Notes: generated from the sequence alone by a model not told the origin. Counted from the stretch's first letter, positions 46,471 to 58,871 are shown. The stretch: 64,000 nucleotides of DNA from Polytrichum commune (GCA_950295325.1 OX485803.1:69703554-69767553); one strand, 5' to 3'. Made by a program: numbers and translations.

Positions 46471-47979
46471 CCTCAAATAATACCTCTTCCTACACTTATG
46501 TTAGTTCGTACGTGGTATGAAGAGTCCAACCCTTGGGTTCTCAATCTCTTTTCAATATTTTCACTAGATGAATGAGAGCTATGCTCATGTATAATAATCA
46601 TCGACAAACTGGAAGTCTTTAACTTGGGGGGGGGGGGGGCAATCGGTATAGTTTGTATGGTACCACATGGGTGCCCGGGTTGTGCACCTTTCATAACACG
46701 TATGAGTATACGTGGGTGCACAAAAGGGGCTAATATTTGAATATTTCCATACTCCATATACATATGCTACACAAATTATACCTCATAGTTATGTACATGT
46801 ATGGAGGACCTTCAAAAAATATACAACATTTGTACATGTATGATAGGGTCACTTATTGAGGCTCATTTATTTGGAAGTATGAAGGAGGATGAAGAGTATG
46901 ATAATGATCACACATTGATTGATGATTCTAGTGCACAAGGTGGTGACAAGGAACATTATAGTGTTGGAGAAGACAATTTAAAATTGTGCAAGGATGTTGT
47001 CCTAGAGACAAAAGTGATGTAGCGCAGGTTGAAAATGATTTACATGAAGATGTGAAGTTCCAAAGTGAGCTTGGACATGCCTTGGATGTTCTCATTGATG
47101 AACATGAAAATGTTAAAATGTCTTCTCAATCCACGGGGGATCACTCCATTGTCAAGTTGAACACCACGTGCGACCAAAAAAAATCTTCTTTTGGTAAGTT
47201 GTACCACCAAAATGGGTCAAAATTTTATCAAATTTTTTTCATGAGTAGATATACATAGTACCTATGACATAAATAAAGGTGGTAACTAAATTTGATGATT
47301 TGTTTTTTTCATAAAACATACCGTTTCTAACTAGAATGACACAGAATTGAACTAAAACAATTACTAAAAAAATAAAGATGACTAAAAATTTCAAAAAATA
47401 ATACAAAAGATACTATCAATGGTTATGTATATGTAGAAAAAATATCATAAATTTTAAAATTATATATGGCATGTAATATAGGGGTAGCAAACTTTGTCCA
47501 CACGTGGTGTCAACTTGACAATGAAGTGACCTCCCCGTGTCTCAATCTAATGTAAAGTCCATTGTGGCTTGTGTAGAGGTAGGGGAATCTAGATTTCAGG
47601 GGTACACTTGTTAGTGAATTAAATGGCAATCCAACTCTATGTAAAGATTAATTGACACATATTAAGGCTAACATGTTATATATGAAGCCTAAACTCCTTG
47701 TCGTCACAAATCTTGATACTATGTTAAATTTTGGTTTTGATTGTGGAGTGTGTTTTTTGAACACACATGAAGCTAGAATTGTCACACACAAAAAAAAAAA
47801 CGCGGTAGACCAAAAACATTAGCTGCAATTAAGGTTGGTTTGTTGAGAGGGTTAATAAGATTCGTAGAAATTTTGGTAATCGTTGGGTGGAGTTTAGAAA
47901 TCCAATTGACTTGATAGACTGTCCATCAAACATGGAGATTGGTTTATGTTGGTATCAATAAGGAAACAACAATAACTAG
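46471..47979. other. AT-rich DNA with weak open frames
   Basis: Overlapping plus-strand frames at 46801-47022 and 46986-47258 encode acidic peptides without a recognisable domain. They precede the relic at 47980-48085 and may be decayed parts of the same transposon protein. G tract at about 46627-46639. Confidence 0.3.
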
Positions 47980-48085
47980 ACTTACAATCTTACGGATCAT
48001 TTCATGGTATGTTGTAGACTTAGATGCTTATGAGTTATATCCGAGGGATGAAAAGGTATTCAACAACTTTATTAATGAATGCTAG
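47980..48085 (+). pseudogene. Relic of an unidentified transposon protein C-terminus (copy 2)
   Basis: TYNLTDHFMV is followed by a short altered stretch, then DAYELYPRDEKVFNNFINEC and a stop. Homologous to 51391-51537. Confidence 0.4.
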
Positions 48086-51000
48086 GCTTTAAATTATACA
48101 TATGAAAGGGACTCATTATTATCCAAAAGTATATTCATATACTTATGTTAATGACTATATATGAATGTAAATTTTCTTACATATACATATTGTCACTCAT
48201 ATTTTGTGATGGAAAGTGTAGGTGTATTGCTTGATTTTTTTTTTAAAAAACTTGTATATAGGGGTTTTTTAGAGTATGTTGCAAATGTACATGGTTCTTG
48301 GTTTTTAATGAAAGTGCACCCCCCAGCCATGGGTGTACAAAAGGGTTGTTGATTAAAATTTGGCTTACAAAGTATACATACGGGAGGGATGTTCCACATG
48401 TATGCTACATTGTTTTGTCTAATTAGTGTGGGTGAGAAGTTGATGTGGGTTGGAAATTAGTGTGGCCCACATTAATTTTATAGTACTTGCCTTGCCTTGA
48501 ATTTTCATCCAAATATGTAGGTGAAAAAATCCACACTAATTTTTTACTCTAAAAAATACTAGTGAATTTTTTACAATGGGCCACTTCAAATTATAATAAA
48601 ATTTTAGTGTGGAAAATTGGGAATTAGTGTGGCCCACATAAGTAAGGTTAAAAAATGCACTTTTGTCCAAATAAATATGGTGTAATGATTTTTTTGGGGA
48701 GAGGTAAGTATACCCCAAGGTTTTCCAAAAGAGGAGTACATTTCATCCATATTTACCTTGTACCCCCAAAAGTTTATGTGTGAAAATCCATAAGGCAAAT
48801 ACTCGTCATCCCCCCCCCCCCCCAATGCCATACTTTAATAACTTTGTTAATGTAAAGCAAACTATGAGCATGTACCCATGAAATGTCATCTTTTCTTCCA
48901 ATTGCTTAATGCGTTGTATACATAATCAAGGTAGCTTACTCTAGGAGTTCATAATTTTGTATACATACATGAGATTATTATGTAGTCTATGATTTGTATG
49001 TATAGTCTCCTTTTTTGGTCTTCGGAATCTTGCATATAAGGGGATTTTAATAAGATGTCCCCCATGTAAAGAAGAGTGTCAAGTCCACCCCATGATTTGG
49101 AATCAAGAAAAAATCGTGAGGAAAAGTTGGTATAAGATAAGGCCCAAGGCCTAGGGTATTATGTGAACAAGGGCCAAGGGTTGCGGCCCAATTTGCGTGT
49201 TGCCATGTTGGCCGAGGACCTTATCAAGCATGAGGAAATGAAGGCAAAATCTACTATCTTTGCAAGGATGTGGATGTTGACGGCCAAGGTTTTTTCCATA
49301 CAATCCCACACCACAATTCCCAACATCCATCATTTGTGCCCCCACCAAGAGGGCCATAGTCACTCATGGATGCTAAAAATTTGGGCATGGGGAGTAGGGA
49401 AAGTGGGTGCTAAAGCCAACAATTTCACCACCCTGCCATATGGGGCTTAATCCAAGTAAAAGGGGGGGGGGGTGGGAGGGCAAAAACTTTTTTGGCATGG
49501 AGGTGGGGGTGGAGGCTATGGGAGGGAGGGGTTGGAATAATAGGGAGGTTGTGATTTGAATATTGGATAGTCTCTACATTAAATAAGTTATTTTTCCATT
49601 TAGATTATTTCCTTGACATTTTGTATATATCCAAATATTTATTTCTATTGAAAAATCGGACCACAATTACTATGGGAATTTCATATTGTGGTATAAAACT
49701 AAGAAGAAAAACACACAAACACATAATTTCATGTGCCTCCAAATTAAATTAGGGTTTGTTTGGGAAGGGGGGGGGGGGGGAGGAGAGTGCAAAAGGGGGA
49801 AAACAACCAAAAGGCTATACATTGTTCATAAAGAGCAATTCATATGCAAGGGTGTCACATGCCAAAATGGCACGGTGGAACACAAGTCCAAGCTAACTCC
49901 TTACGAGGGCCAAGGGGTATACTCAAGGCTTACTCAATATCCACGTGGGTGTATAAAAGGGTATTAAGTGAGAGTTTGGTATACAAAATAATACACATGA
50001 AATGGGTATTGGTCCATTTAATTTTGTAGAATCATATAGGGTTACATGAATTTTAAGGGAGAAGTGAATGTTCTACAAGGTAACTCTAAAGTTTATCATG
50101 CGAGGAGTTTCTTTCATCCAATAATTTACCCCCCCCCCCCCTCCCCCTTGCACCCCCTAAAATTTATTCCCATGAAGCAATACTTGTCAAATCCTATGTC
50201 ATCCAAAACATTGTTTTCACCATTATGGTATGTTTTGCTCAGTTGACTATGAAATTATTGTTTGAAGCTTTAAGATTTAGGGTTCCATATTATTTTAAAG
50301 CGTGCTCATAGCATTTGACACAAATCCTTGGAAAAGAACATGTGTTCATAGCATTTGTTTGTTTTGTTTGCCTATGTGGTTGTTAGGACTTGTGTGGGTG
50401 TGTAATTACTTCTCAATATTTAAAGTTTTCTTTTGGGTTTTCAATGTTTGAGGTTTTGGGAGTTGGCGATAATTTCCTTGCAAGACAATTGTTGGCATGT
50501 AAGTTTTAGGGTTGCATTTGCTTACATTTTGTATAACATATGGCTCCCTCGCTGTCACCTTTGGAAATTCATATAATCTCCAGGTAGGCTCCAAATTTCT
50601 CCACGATTGAACCCAACTTCAACATCCACATTTGCATATTGACTTGAATTAAAGAGTTTGCAAATGAAATATGTATTTCATACGGAACTTGAAAATCAAC
50701 CATTCAAATCCGGCTACCTTACATGATTGGGGCACGGTGAGGGAATTTACTTTAAGAAATCTTCAAGGGACGCGGGGGGGGGGGGGGGGGGAGGGGTGGT
50801 GACAGGACACATAACATAGCATGTATGATAGCACATATAGGGTGAACAAAGGGTATATAATGTCAAGAGTTTAGCTTACAAAATTTATGTATGGATGGGT
50901 GTTATTCAACCAAGTTTGATAAAAAATATGTAGGGTGGTATAAAATTTGGGGGAGAGGTAAGTGTATCAAGGCCCCTAGGAGATGCACTGGATTCCCGTA

Positions 51001-51390
51001 CTTGTAGCACCTAGGTGCACAAAAATGATATTTCAAATATGAATATGGTGTACAAAATAAATACATAGGGCTTCAAAGGTACTCTTCTTCTTGGCAATGT
51101 AGATATGTAGATATATATAGATATAGATAGATAGATTTTTATTTTTTATTTTTTTTTAATTTAAAATTTTTGGGTACATTATGCCCTACTATGTGACAAT
51201 GGACCCATACATATATAGGAGATTATAAAAAGTTAGGTTAGGCTTAAGCTAGACGTAATCCACCCAACATCTTCATATTCCATCCAATTTATGATGGCTC
51301 TTCCATTGTCATAACACCCTAGGGAATGGGGTATGCGTTTTGAGGTGTTGGGGGGTCTAGAGTAAGTATCAAAAGTCAAGTGGCTCAATG
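48086..51390. other. AT-rich DNA with clustered homopolymer G/C tracts
   Basis: No gene is supported. Long C or G runs occur at about 48811-48824, 49462-49470, 49769-49780, 50131-50140 and 50776-50791. AATTAGTGTGGCCCACAT occurs twice (about 48458 and 48625), with CCACACTAATTTTT inverted between them, a possible decayed inverted-repeat element. GATA-type repeats lie at about 51105-51135. Confidence 0.4.
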
Positions 51391-51537
51391 TGGACTTATG
51401 ATTTCACCGACCACATTATGGTAGACCTAACTATGGTAATTGCATCGCCTACAATGACATTCATAGTTAGGAACCAATTGTACGAGTTACATCCAATGGA
51501 TGTAAGAGTCTTCTATGACTTCATTAAGAAATATTGA
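51391..51537 (+). pseudogene. Relic of an unidentified transposon protein C-terminus (copy 3)
   Basis: Longest of the three relics: WTYDFTDHIMVDLTMVIASP, then TMTFIVRNQLYELHPMDVRV and FYDFIKKY before a TGA. Shared order with the 48-kb copy supports descent from one coding sequence. Family not recognised. Confidence 0.45.
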
Positions 51538-52659
51538 AGTGCATTTGCCTAGAATACTAGAGGTTTCTTATTACAAGTTTTTCTTCTTCCCGTATACATA
51601 TGGTTTGAAATTACATTTTTATTTTACTATGGAATTTTTGATCCACTGTTTCCCCATAAGTAGTTCCCAAGTATTTCAAATTGCCATCTATTGCCACTAG
51701 AAAATAAGAACAAACAAAATTCATTTGCATCTCCATCCGCCATTCCAAAATTGATCATCTAGACAAAAATCAAAGTCTTAAGTTTGGAGTATAACATATG
51801 GTACTTAATAAACATGAACCTACTAGACGATTTCAAGCGGACACGCAAGCGGATAGATTTTGGAAAACCTCGGCTTTATTGGTTGTAGAAAGACATGATT
51901 AATGATATCATGAACAACAAGGAAAACTACCATAGAGTAACATTTGCTTAACATTTAAAGTGTCAAGAGCTAATTTTCACGTTGGATTGAACATGGTGTG
52001 ATCAACGTGGATATGATACGTGGCAAAAATTATTCAAACAAATAATAATTTTGTGTTCAATCAAATATCACCCTAAACATAGTCTTACCAATGAGTAACT
52101 TAGTGTCCAAGATTAAGATTTGCCTTTGAAGCGGTTAATCAAAGTGAATAATGTCAATTTGTTGCTTGCATGGGAATCCCCCAATCACTCAACGTGGCAT
52201 CAACCGACATACAATCCAAACTAGAGGATGGACAAGAACCAACGAAGTTCTTGGGCTAATTTAATGATATGTGTATGAGTGAAGCTTAGGACAAATTTTG
52301 GCCAAGTATGGAGATATTTTGAGGAGAAATGGAACGGTTTCAAGTAGTTCAAAAGGAAGAATCAATGACTGACTCAAGGAGATATTAGCTAAGCCTAGAT
52401 CATCTTTTTAAAAGTGTCAAACAAGGGTATGGACACTTGTGGGAGTGTTTGCCGAGAACGACCGAGCAAGTAGCGTATCACTACAATCAAGGAGGGTTTC
52501 TTCACAAACTTGTACTTCACACAAGTGATGGTACCATAGAGATACCATGACCACAAGCATCGTAAACCATTTATTAATTTACTTTTAGAGCGCTTGGTTG
52601 CGTGTGAAAAAATGGTCCTAAGATGCACGATATAAGGTAGACTCACCTAAATTCAACAC
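51538..52659. other. No recognisable feature
   Basis: AT-rich DNA with no supported gene or repeat. Confidence 0.4.
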
Positions 52660-52992
52660 ATCAATAATTTGGACATGTATATTTGAGTGGTATGTGGTTA
52701 GGTGTGGGTTTAAGAATGGATACCAAAATAACATGTGTTCAAAAAAGATTAGAGCATATGCTCAAAATGTGTTAACGATTCTAAGTTCGATGATCAACAT
52801 GACTAGGAGGGGGACTTGTATGACCACCTAACGAGTACGAGAGTCTTCACTCTAATCACATATGAGCTCTGAATTTTTTGAGACAAATGAGTACATCTAC
52901 GATTTGGATTTGCTAATCATTTCGCACTAGTTGGGTGTTTGCTTTCCTATGAGAAGTGGGTGCAGAGAGAGAAGTATCCAAATAACACACAT
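52660..52992 (-). repeat. Interspersed repeat 'TTTGGACACTT', copy e
   Basis: Full-length inverted copy; the outer ends ATTTGGACATG and GTATCCAAAT form a short terminal inverted repeat. Confidence 0.75.
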
Positions 52993-53078
52993 CTACCTTA
53001 TGTGGAAGATGGTCACACTTCAACCAAGTGCAAGGAGATAGCAAGTTGTTGTTGGATATTTGTTATGTTTTCGTAGAG

Positions 53079-53198
53079 TGATGCGGTCATACCAAGGCTA
53101 CTACACTAGATCCCATGAGAACTCTGAAGTTAAGCGCCTTTGGACCGGAATAGTACTGGGATGGGTGACCTCCTAGGAAGTCCCGGTGCTGCATCCAT
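53079..53198 (+). rRNA. 5S rRNA-like sequence, nearly full length
   Basis: About 119 bp with the 5S layout: ATGCGGTCATACCAAGGCTA at the start, TAGATCCCATGAGAACTCTG, GAAGTTAAGCGCCTTTGGAC (A box), TAGTACTGGGATGGGTGACC (C box) and TCCCGGTGCTGCATCCATCT, with TTTT shortly after. A few positions differ from a typical plant 5S, so it may be a pseudogene or 5S-derived element. It is a single copy here, with no 5S tandem neighbours. The GGTCATACC start and GCGCCTTTGG stretch resemble 5S of non-flowering plants more than angiosperms (recalled, not aligned). Confidence 0.8.
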
Positions 53199-54267
53199 CT
53201 TTTCCTCTACGAACGGACACTTTATTCACGCCGGCCCCTTGAAAAGGGATTGGAGTTTCAATTTATTTGTTTTCGTAGATTTAGAGGTAGTTGTAATACT
53301 CTTGTACTTCGCAGACAAGTGTTTGAATATACTCTGCATATATTGAATACATGTAATAAGACATGATTACCGAATGCATATGTTCATATTTGGTGACCTA
53401 GCCTATCAATGCCCTACAATGATTTGGTTTCAAACAATTTCGTTGTTTTGCATAATATGTTTTAAAACATGTTGAAACCCACAAGATGTTTTGCAATGGT
53501 GAGATATTTTATCAGCCCACTTGAATCCATACATGCAAACCCAAGTGGTTGGTCTTTGAGAAGATATCGAGGTGCCCATGGAGAGTGATGTCCCATTAAT
53601 GAGTATGCCACTTTTGCTTTTTATAATGTAGTTGATAATGAGGTACACTATTCATAGCAACACTATCACCTAAAATACCAACGCTATTCACAGTATTCAT
53701 ACTTTTCATATTGGCATTATTCATTATTTGTACTAGTGTCAGTTTCTTTCATGAAGATAAAATAGCGGAGACCCATGTCAGATGCTAAATATAAAATAAC
53801 ACAACCATGAATTGAATAATGGTGTGTTGGAGTGTGCCCTATATAGTCCCACTAAAGATAAGTTTCAATCATTATTTGAGTATGTAATATTGGGGAGTCT
53901 CAAGTCTTTCTTTCAATTAGACCATCAAGTCGACATTAGCCTCTATCTCACAGAGGCGCCACACTCCGCCACTCTAGGAAATTAACCGGTTTGACACCAT
54001 CCTTGGTGTACTTTTAACTTCATTAGCCTTTTGGCTTCCCGGACTTTAAAACCAGTTGCATCTTATTTCATTAGGAATTTTCTTGAAATGCCCAAGTGCC
54101 ATGCTAAAAATACATAAAAATGAAGACACTTTGCACTAAGTTGCTTGGAAAATGAGACAAATTATGAGTAGGTTGTAATTTGAAGGTGGGTGTAGGCCTA
54201 AGGTGGAGGGTGTTCATCCAAGCCCCATCCCAAAACCACACCATATGCACAGAGGCTATGGTAGATG
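53199..54267. other. No gene; repeat counterpart of 9690-9830
   Basis: 53645-53800 is the diverged inverted counterpart of 9690-9830 (GCTATTCACAGTATTC, ATTATTCATTATTTGTAC, CATGAAGATAAAATAGCGGA). The rest shows nothing recognisable. Confidence 0.45.
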
Positions 54268-54470
54268 TGTGTTATTTGGACACTTTTTTCTTTGTATCCA
54301 CTTCTTGTAGGATATGAAACATGCAATTAGTGTGAGATAATTAGAAAATCTAATTTGTGCTTGTAGATATTGGCATCATGCTTTTTGAATCTTGTTTGAA
54401 TATCTTATCGTTACCAAAGTGAGGACTCACGTTTTCATTCACTGTTCATATAGGTCTCCCCAATCGTGTA
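54268..54470 (+). repeat. Interspersed repeat 'TTTGGACACTT', copy f (truncated)
   Basis: Starts GTTATTTGGACACTTTTTTC and keeps the first half of the family sequence to TATAGGTCTCCCCAATCGTG. Confidence 0.65.
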
Positions 54471-54510
54471 GATCATTAAACCCATAAGGGTTAATGTGGC
54501 TAAAATTAGT

Positions 54511-55230
54511 GTGACCATTACACTTCAAGCACTCTCATTGGTGGAAAAGGTGTAGCCGGTCCAAGTTCGCTTCACACTATGCTTGAGGGACCAATGGAGT
54601 ATGTGACTGCAAGATGGATGTAAAGTCTACATGAATTCCTACATGGCATCAAATGGATCATGTTTCATGGTCACCTAGACTATTTTCAAAAAGCATCTCT
54701 TGAGGTAGGCCTAACACAAAACCGGGAGACCATGGCACTCAGAATGCTCACAAGCATTGATTTATTCTATTTATCATGTGTGAGGACCCGCATGAATAAA
54801 AATTCATTGAAGTAGCATTTGGTTGAGGGCTTGGTTACATATGACTTCACACAACACTTGAGGATCCGTGACCACACTACTTGGTTTTGGAGGTGTCTTG
54901 GGACGGCCTCAGTGTTTGGGGAGGATTTTTAGCAACACCAATCGATATCCTAGTGTTTTCAAGTCCAACCGGTTACATGTTGACATCTTTCGGTTTTTCT
55001 ACATTAATTTGAGGTATATTCCATAAATTCCATAAATTCCATAAATTCCTCTAAAGTGATCGGTAATCCTCCTGAAGTCTTGAAATTCAACCGGTTATTT
55101 CTCAAACTCAACCGGTTTATCTGTAAGTAGCGGCCGGTTCTACCCATTCATTAAACGGCCTTTGGACATTTTCTTTTGGGCTCTTAAAATTTCATCGTAA
55201 CGGCTCTTGGCTCGTGTGTGAAGTGGCGCT
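54511..55230. repeat. Second copy of the 23053-23521 segment, filled by a MITE
   Basis: Collinear with the earlier copy except for the 245-bp hAT-like MITE at 54910-55154. Confidence 0.85.
54910..55154 (+). mobile_element. hAT-like MITE family 'CAGTG', copy 8, with empty-site comparison
   Basis: Starts CAGTGTTTGGGGAGGATTTT and ends near CTACCCATTCATT. It is flanked by GACGGCCT (54902-54909) and AACGGCCT (55154-55161). The paralogous segment at 23437 has the single uninterrupted site, so both boundaries are confirmed within a base or two. Confidence 0.9.
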
Positions 55231-55268
55231 TATTATAGACATCTAATTTTGTGAGCACGACAGTCACT

Positions 55269-55945
55269 TCACTGTCCCTTTAATGGATATAATGAGCACT
55301 TATGATGCATTTTAAGAAGCAAATCAAGATCCATTTCGTCAAATGAAGCAGATTCAGAGCGTGTTATTGGTGCCCAGTCTACACTTTCAGTATAGAAACT
55401 ATTTATGGCCTTGGTGCTCCAAAAAATTCTTGGATTCTCATATGGACTCCGGCAAATGCAAATCAGAGTGTTGCTTAGAGCATCCTCAGTCGGACATGGT
55501 GTTCTCCCGGCAACGGTAACTGCCGGGATTAGGGTGCCCGGGGTTCGGGCCAACGGCCTCGCTACCAGTCCCGTTATGGAGCGGGTCCCGTCAAAAGTAC
55601 TCCCGCTCTCGGCACTTTTTTCGAGTTTGCAGTGAGAATTTGTCCTCCCGCTACTGTACTGGCATAGGCCACCATGGCATGAGGAGGAGCGAAGCTTGTG
55701 TAGAAGCTTGTGTGCCGGGGGCGCTTGCCGGGCGCAGGGCTGGACCCCCCTCCCGCCTCTTCCTCCCTCCCATTCGCCAGGCTCCCTGCAAACTTTGATG
55801 CCGGGAGCGAGTACCTTGTGTGGGCTGAGGATGCTCTTACTCCAAACGTCTGTTTCTGTATATCCATAATTATCCAATGAATTTCCATGTACAGAAAGCC
55901 ATGGTATTGGTACAGAACAACAACAAGTGTCCATGTTGGGTGCAC
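55269..55945 (-). pseudogene. Unidentified coding fragment split by a Tourist-like MITE
   Basis: Upstream of the MITE the minus strand encodes GFLYMEIHWIIMDIQKQTFG; downstream it encodes NTLICICRSPYENPRIFW and later SFDEMDLDLLLKMHH before a stop at 55269. In the intact sequence these run in different frames. They fall into one frame once the insert plus its 3-bp duplication is discounted, which suggests one exon before the insertion. I do not recognise the product. The 239-codon frame through the whole region is partly MITE sequence and not a real gene. Confidence 0.4.
55478..55836. mobile_element. Tourist-like (PIF/Harbinger) MITE, GC-rich
   Basis: Ends are GAGCATCCTCAG and CTGAGGATGCTC with TTA duplicated on both sides (55475-55477 and 55837-55839). 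It is markedly GC-rich, unlike its surroundings. No transposase. Confidence 0.9.
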
Positions 55946-56519
55946 CTACATATAGAGAACGAAAAACAACAAGCCCTCCACTAGGCACATCTCATACCCA
56001 AAAATGACCTAGACATTGTTACAATATTAGTTACTCCAATCCATAATCAGTATCACAACCGCAATCCCCATGATGATCTCCTTCTAGACTCACATGTCAT
56101 AACGAATTTCAAAGCAGACACTAGCACATACGAAAAACCAACGATCCCACCAAAACTAAGAATTGAACCTAGAACGAAAAGTAATGCCATCCATATACAC
56201 TGCATACACCATAAAAACACACCCATCAAATACGATGAATTAAGCAAATGATTGCTATGGGCGACACCTTACAAATCCCTACAATATTCACACAAGTCAC
56301 ACCACCTACACATGCACATGTCCCAATAAACCCCAGTACAAAATGGTATGAACTCACATACCCCCCTAAGTTAATCATTCAAATCTTAAATATCCCTTAA
56401 TTATTAATCTAGAACAATGCCTAGCACACCCCCAAAATACTTGCCAAAATTCTACTACTACATAGACAGATCATTGAGACTACTCTATGAAATAACCATC
56501 AGACATTGGAATTATGAAA

Positions 56520-57840
56520 AAAACAAAGTATGGCATCTATAGCCCCACCAAAGGATCAAAAATTGCCAAAAGATTATTAGGACTACAAAACATTCTACGA
56601 GCATAATTGATGGATGTACACCATACCCACCGATTCCTCACCATCACGTACTGTGATGAACCAACCCATATCTTCACATACTACCTCAATGTCCTATATC
56701 TACTAAACACCCAAATGAAGCACCCCACGTGTTCCTTAACAACCACCCAAATAAAGCTATCCTTGAATCTATGGTCCAAATGTTACAATCCAACACACAA
56801 ACCACCACACTCCACAAAGTTATAGCTCCCACTAATATTGATGATAATGAACAAGCAAACGCACTAGCCAAAAGGGGAAACAAAATAAACCACAAATCCG
56901 CCATAGCACCATATGAGCACACACCTCCCACACCATACTATGTCCAAAAAGATTGGTGGCATTCATACGAAGGAAACACATGACAAAGGCACCGTCAAAC
57001 ACATCCTTAAATATGACAAAAGACATAACTTCGTAGCTATAGTAGGCCAAACACACCAATTATATAAATGGCTTGACAACGAGGACACAAATAAAATACT
57101 ATCAAATGACTTTTGGAAAAATCTAATTATTATAGATAAACTAATAACAAGCCTAATCAAATTTTGAACATGACAATATATGGGCTAAGCCCTAAAACAA
57201 CTCTTCTTTGGAAGAGAAGCCTAGTCATCAATAACATGCCTATATGCAACTCGCCACACGTAGATACATGAGTGCATGTACTACTTAAATGTAAACAATT
57301 GACAACACATTCATGCACCAATAACAAAAAAAAAAAAAAAAAACACAACAAAATTGTAAGGGAACTAAGTAAACTTCTTATATGAAACAACATATCAAGA
57401 CACTACCTACTCATGAACGCATGAACCTACAATGGACTACTCAAGACAACACTATACCAACATGGCTATTGTTGTGCACTTGCAATGCCCACAAATGCCA
57501 TTGCAATGCTACGTTTAAACTGAACATACTATGCGTCATAGATCATCCATATAACCACCCCCACCAAAAAGGCCTACACCATAAATCACAATACTTTTCA
57601 TAAAATGTACATACCCACATAAATTCCCACATAAACTCTCGATAGGATAACATCAAAATATCAACTGCTAACCAACAACATCATAACAAGAGGATGGAAC
57701 TTAGCCCCACTCATGGTCTTAGTTACAACCACAAGAGCCACCACACATATCCCATCAATGAAAAATTTAGAAACAAAACTTAATATCCCAGTTCCAAAAA
57801 TTGGGAGTACACTCAAACAAATCAACACTGTGACATAATC
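56520..57840 (+). mobile_element. Relic of an RNase H-type LINE, RNase H domain and C-terminus
   Basis: Frameshifted translation gives IYSPTKGSKIAKRLLGLQNI, EPTHIFTYYLNVLYLLNTQM, NIDDNEQANALAKRGNK (RNase H C-terminal motif), LSNDFWKNLIIID, ICNSPHVDT and VHVLLKCKQ (zinc module), TIPTWLLLCTC and ITRGWNLAPLMVLVTTTRAT. The expected acidic RNase H residues are lost: AELM reads A-stop-LM, FTD reads FTY, and the final NE..AD reads NE..AN. A poly-A tract interrupts it at about 57328. Homologous to 33865-34815 on the opposite strand. Inactive. Confidence 0.75.
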
Positions 57841-58555
57841 ATGCAACGTTATGTGTCTAAGTTTAGAATAATAGCATATATAGGTTTCTTCCTTGTTCTA
57901 TATTACAATGAATAGGGAGAATTGACCGCTATATTACCTCAGGGAGTGCACTATTCATTAAAACCAAGCATCACGTGCGTGCATGCCCCTTATTAAAATA
58001 CCCTTGTATACATTTTATTTTTGCTAAAATCAAGCAATATACTTACAAATCTCATTGCTTCAAAATACATTTCCATACATACACAAGGGTCCAAAAACAA
58101 ATATAGAAATTGTATATAACATGTGTACAAATGTTTGGAAATGCAAAAATATGGCCCTATTATATGTATAATATCAAATCATGGATTTTTAGTTATAAAG
58201 TCGTTACTTAGTGGATGAAAAAGCACATGATTCTTGGTCCAGGTCTGACTTGAACGCGTAAACGCGTAAATGCGTACTTTACATATATTTTTCTATAGCC
58301 TCATGTATATCTACTTCTTGCTTAATAGCAATATGTCTCTTGTACGTACATTTTGTACATGCTTGTTTTAAATAATACCCCTTTTGTGCACCCACGTGTA
58401 TAAATACAGTGCTTGAACAGTGCACTCCCTGGGTATATTACATTGTCCTACTAGTGTGGGGCTACCATTCGGGGTTACATGTTGCTATAACTTTTTTACC
58501 AACCATTTTTTTACAAACTAAATTATATCATATTCTTCGGTGTGCTTACTAACTA
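57841..58555. other. AT-rich DNA
   Basis: No gene. 58445-58550 (GGGGTTACATGTTGCTATAA, TTTTACCAACCATTT) is a decayed fragment related to the TA-flanked MITE at 58556. Confidence 0.4.
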
Positions 58556-58772
58556 CACTAAATATGCTATTTAGTGTCACTTAATATTTGGAATTACACA
58601 ATGCTATATGTTTTTACTATTGATGTGATTTTTAACCAAGTAAAGTTGTAAATGTTATATAATGTCCAAAGAACCTATGTAACATTTTTTGGTAAAATGT
58701 AAGATTTAAAGTAAATAGATACAACCTTGCGTAATTCCAAATAAAAAGTGACAATAAATATCATATTTAGCG
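58556..58772. mobile_element. TA-flanked MITE family 'CACTAAATAT', copy 3
   Basis: About 50 bp of terminal inverted repeat, starting CACTAAATATGCTATTTAGT (left) and CGCTAAATATGATATTTATT (right, read inward) and reaching TTTGGAATTAC in both arms. TA flanks at 58554-58555 and 58773-58774. Confidence 0.88.
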
Positions 58773-58871
58773 TACTTATGTTATTTGGGTAAATAATGAC
58801 ACTCTTAGTACAATGTTATAGTAATTGATTACTCTCAATGGTAACCCACACTAATAAGACACTTTTAGTGT

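Noticed and set aside
46801-47258. Two overlapping acidic open frames as a gene
   Set aside because: No recognisable motif, low-complexity acidic composition, and the surrounding sequence looks like decayed transposon DNA.
53041-53260. Cassandra-type LTR carrying the 5S-like sequence
   Set aside because: I could not find TG...CA ends, a primer-binding site or a second LTR nearby, so the sequence is called 5S-like only.
55269-55988. 239-residue open frame as an intact gene
   Set aside because: Half of it runs through a GC-rich Tourist-like MITE with clear ends and TTA duplications; the flanking peptides belong to different frames.
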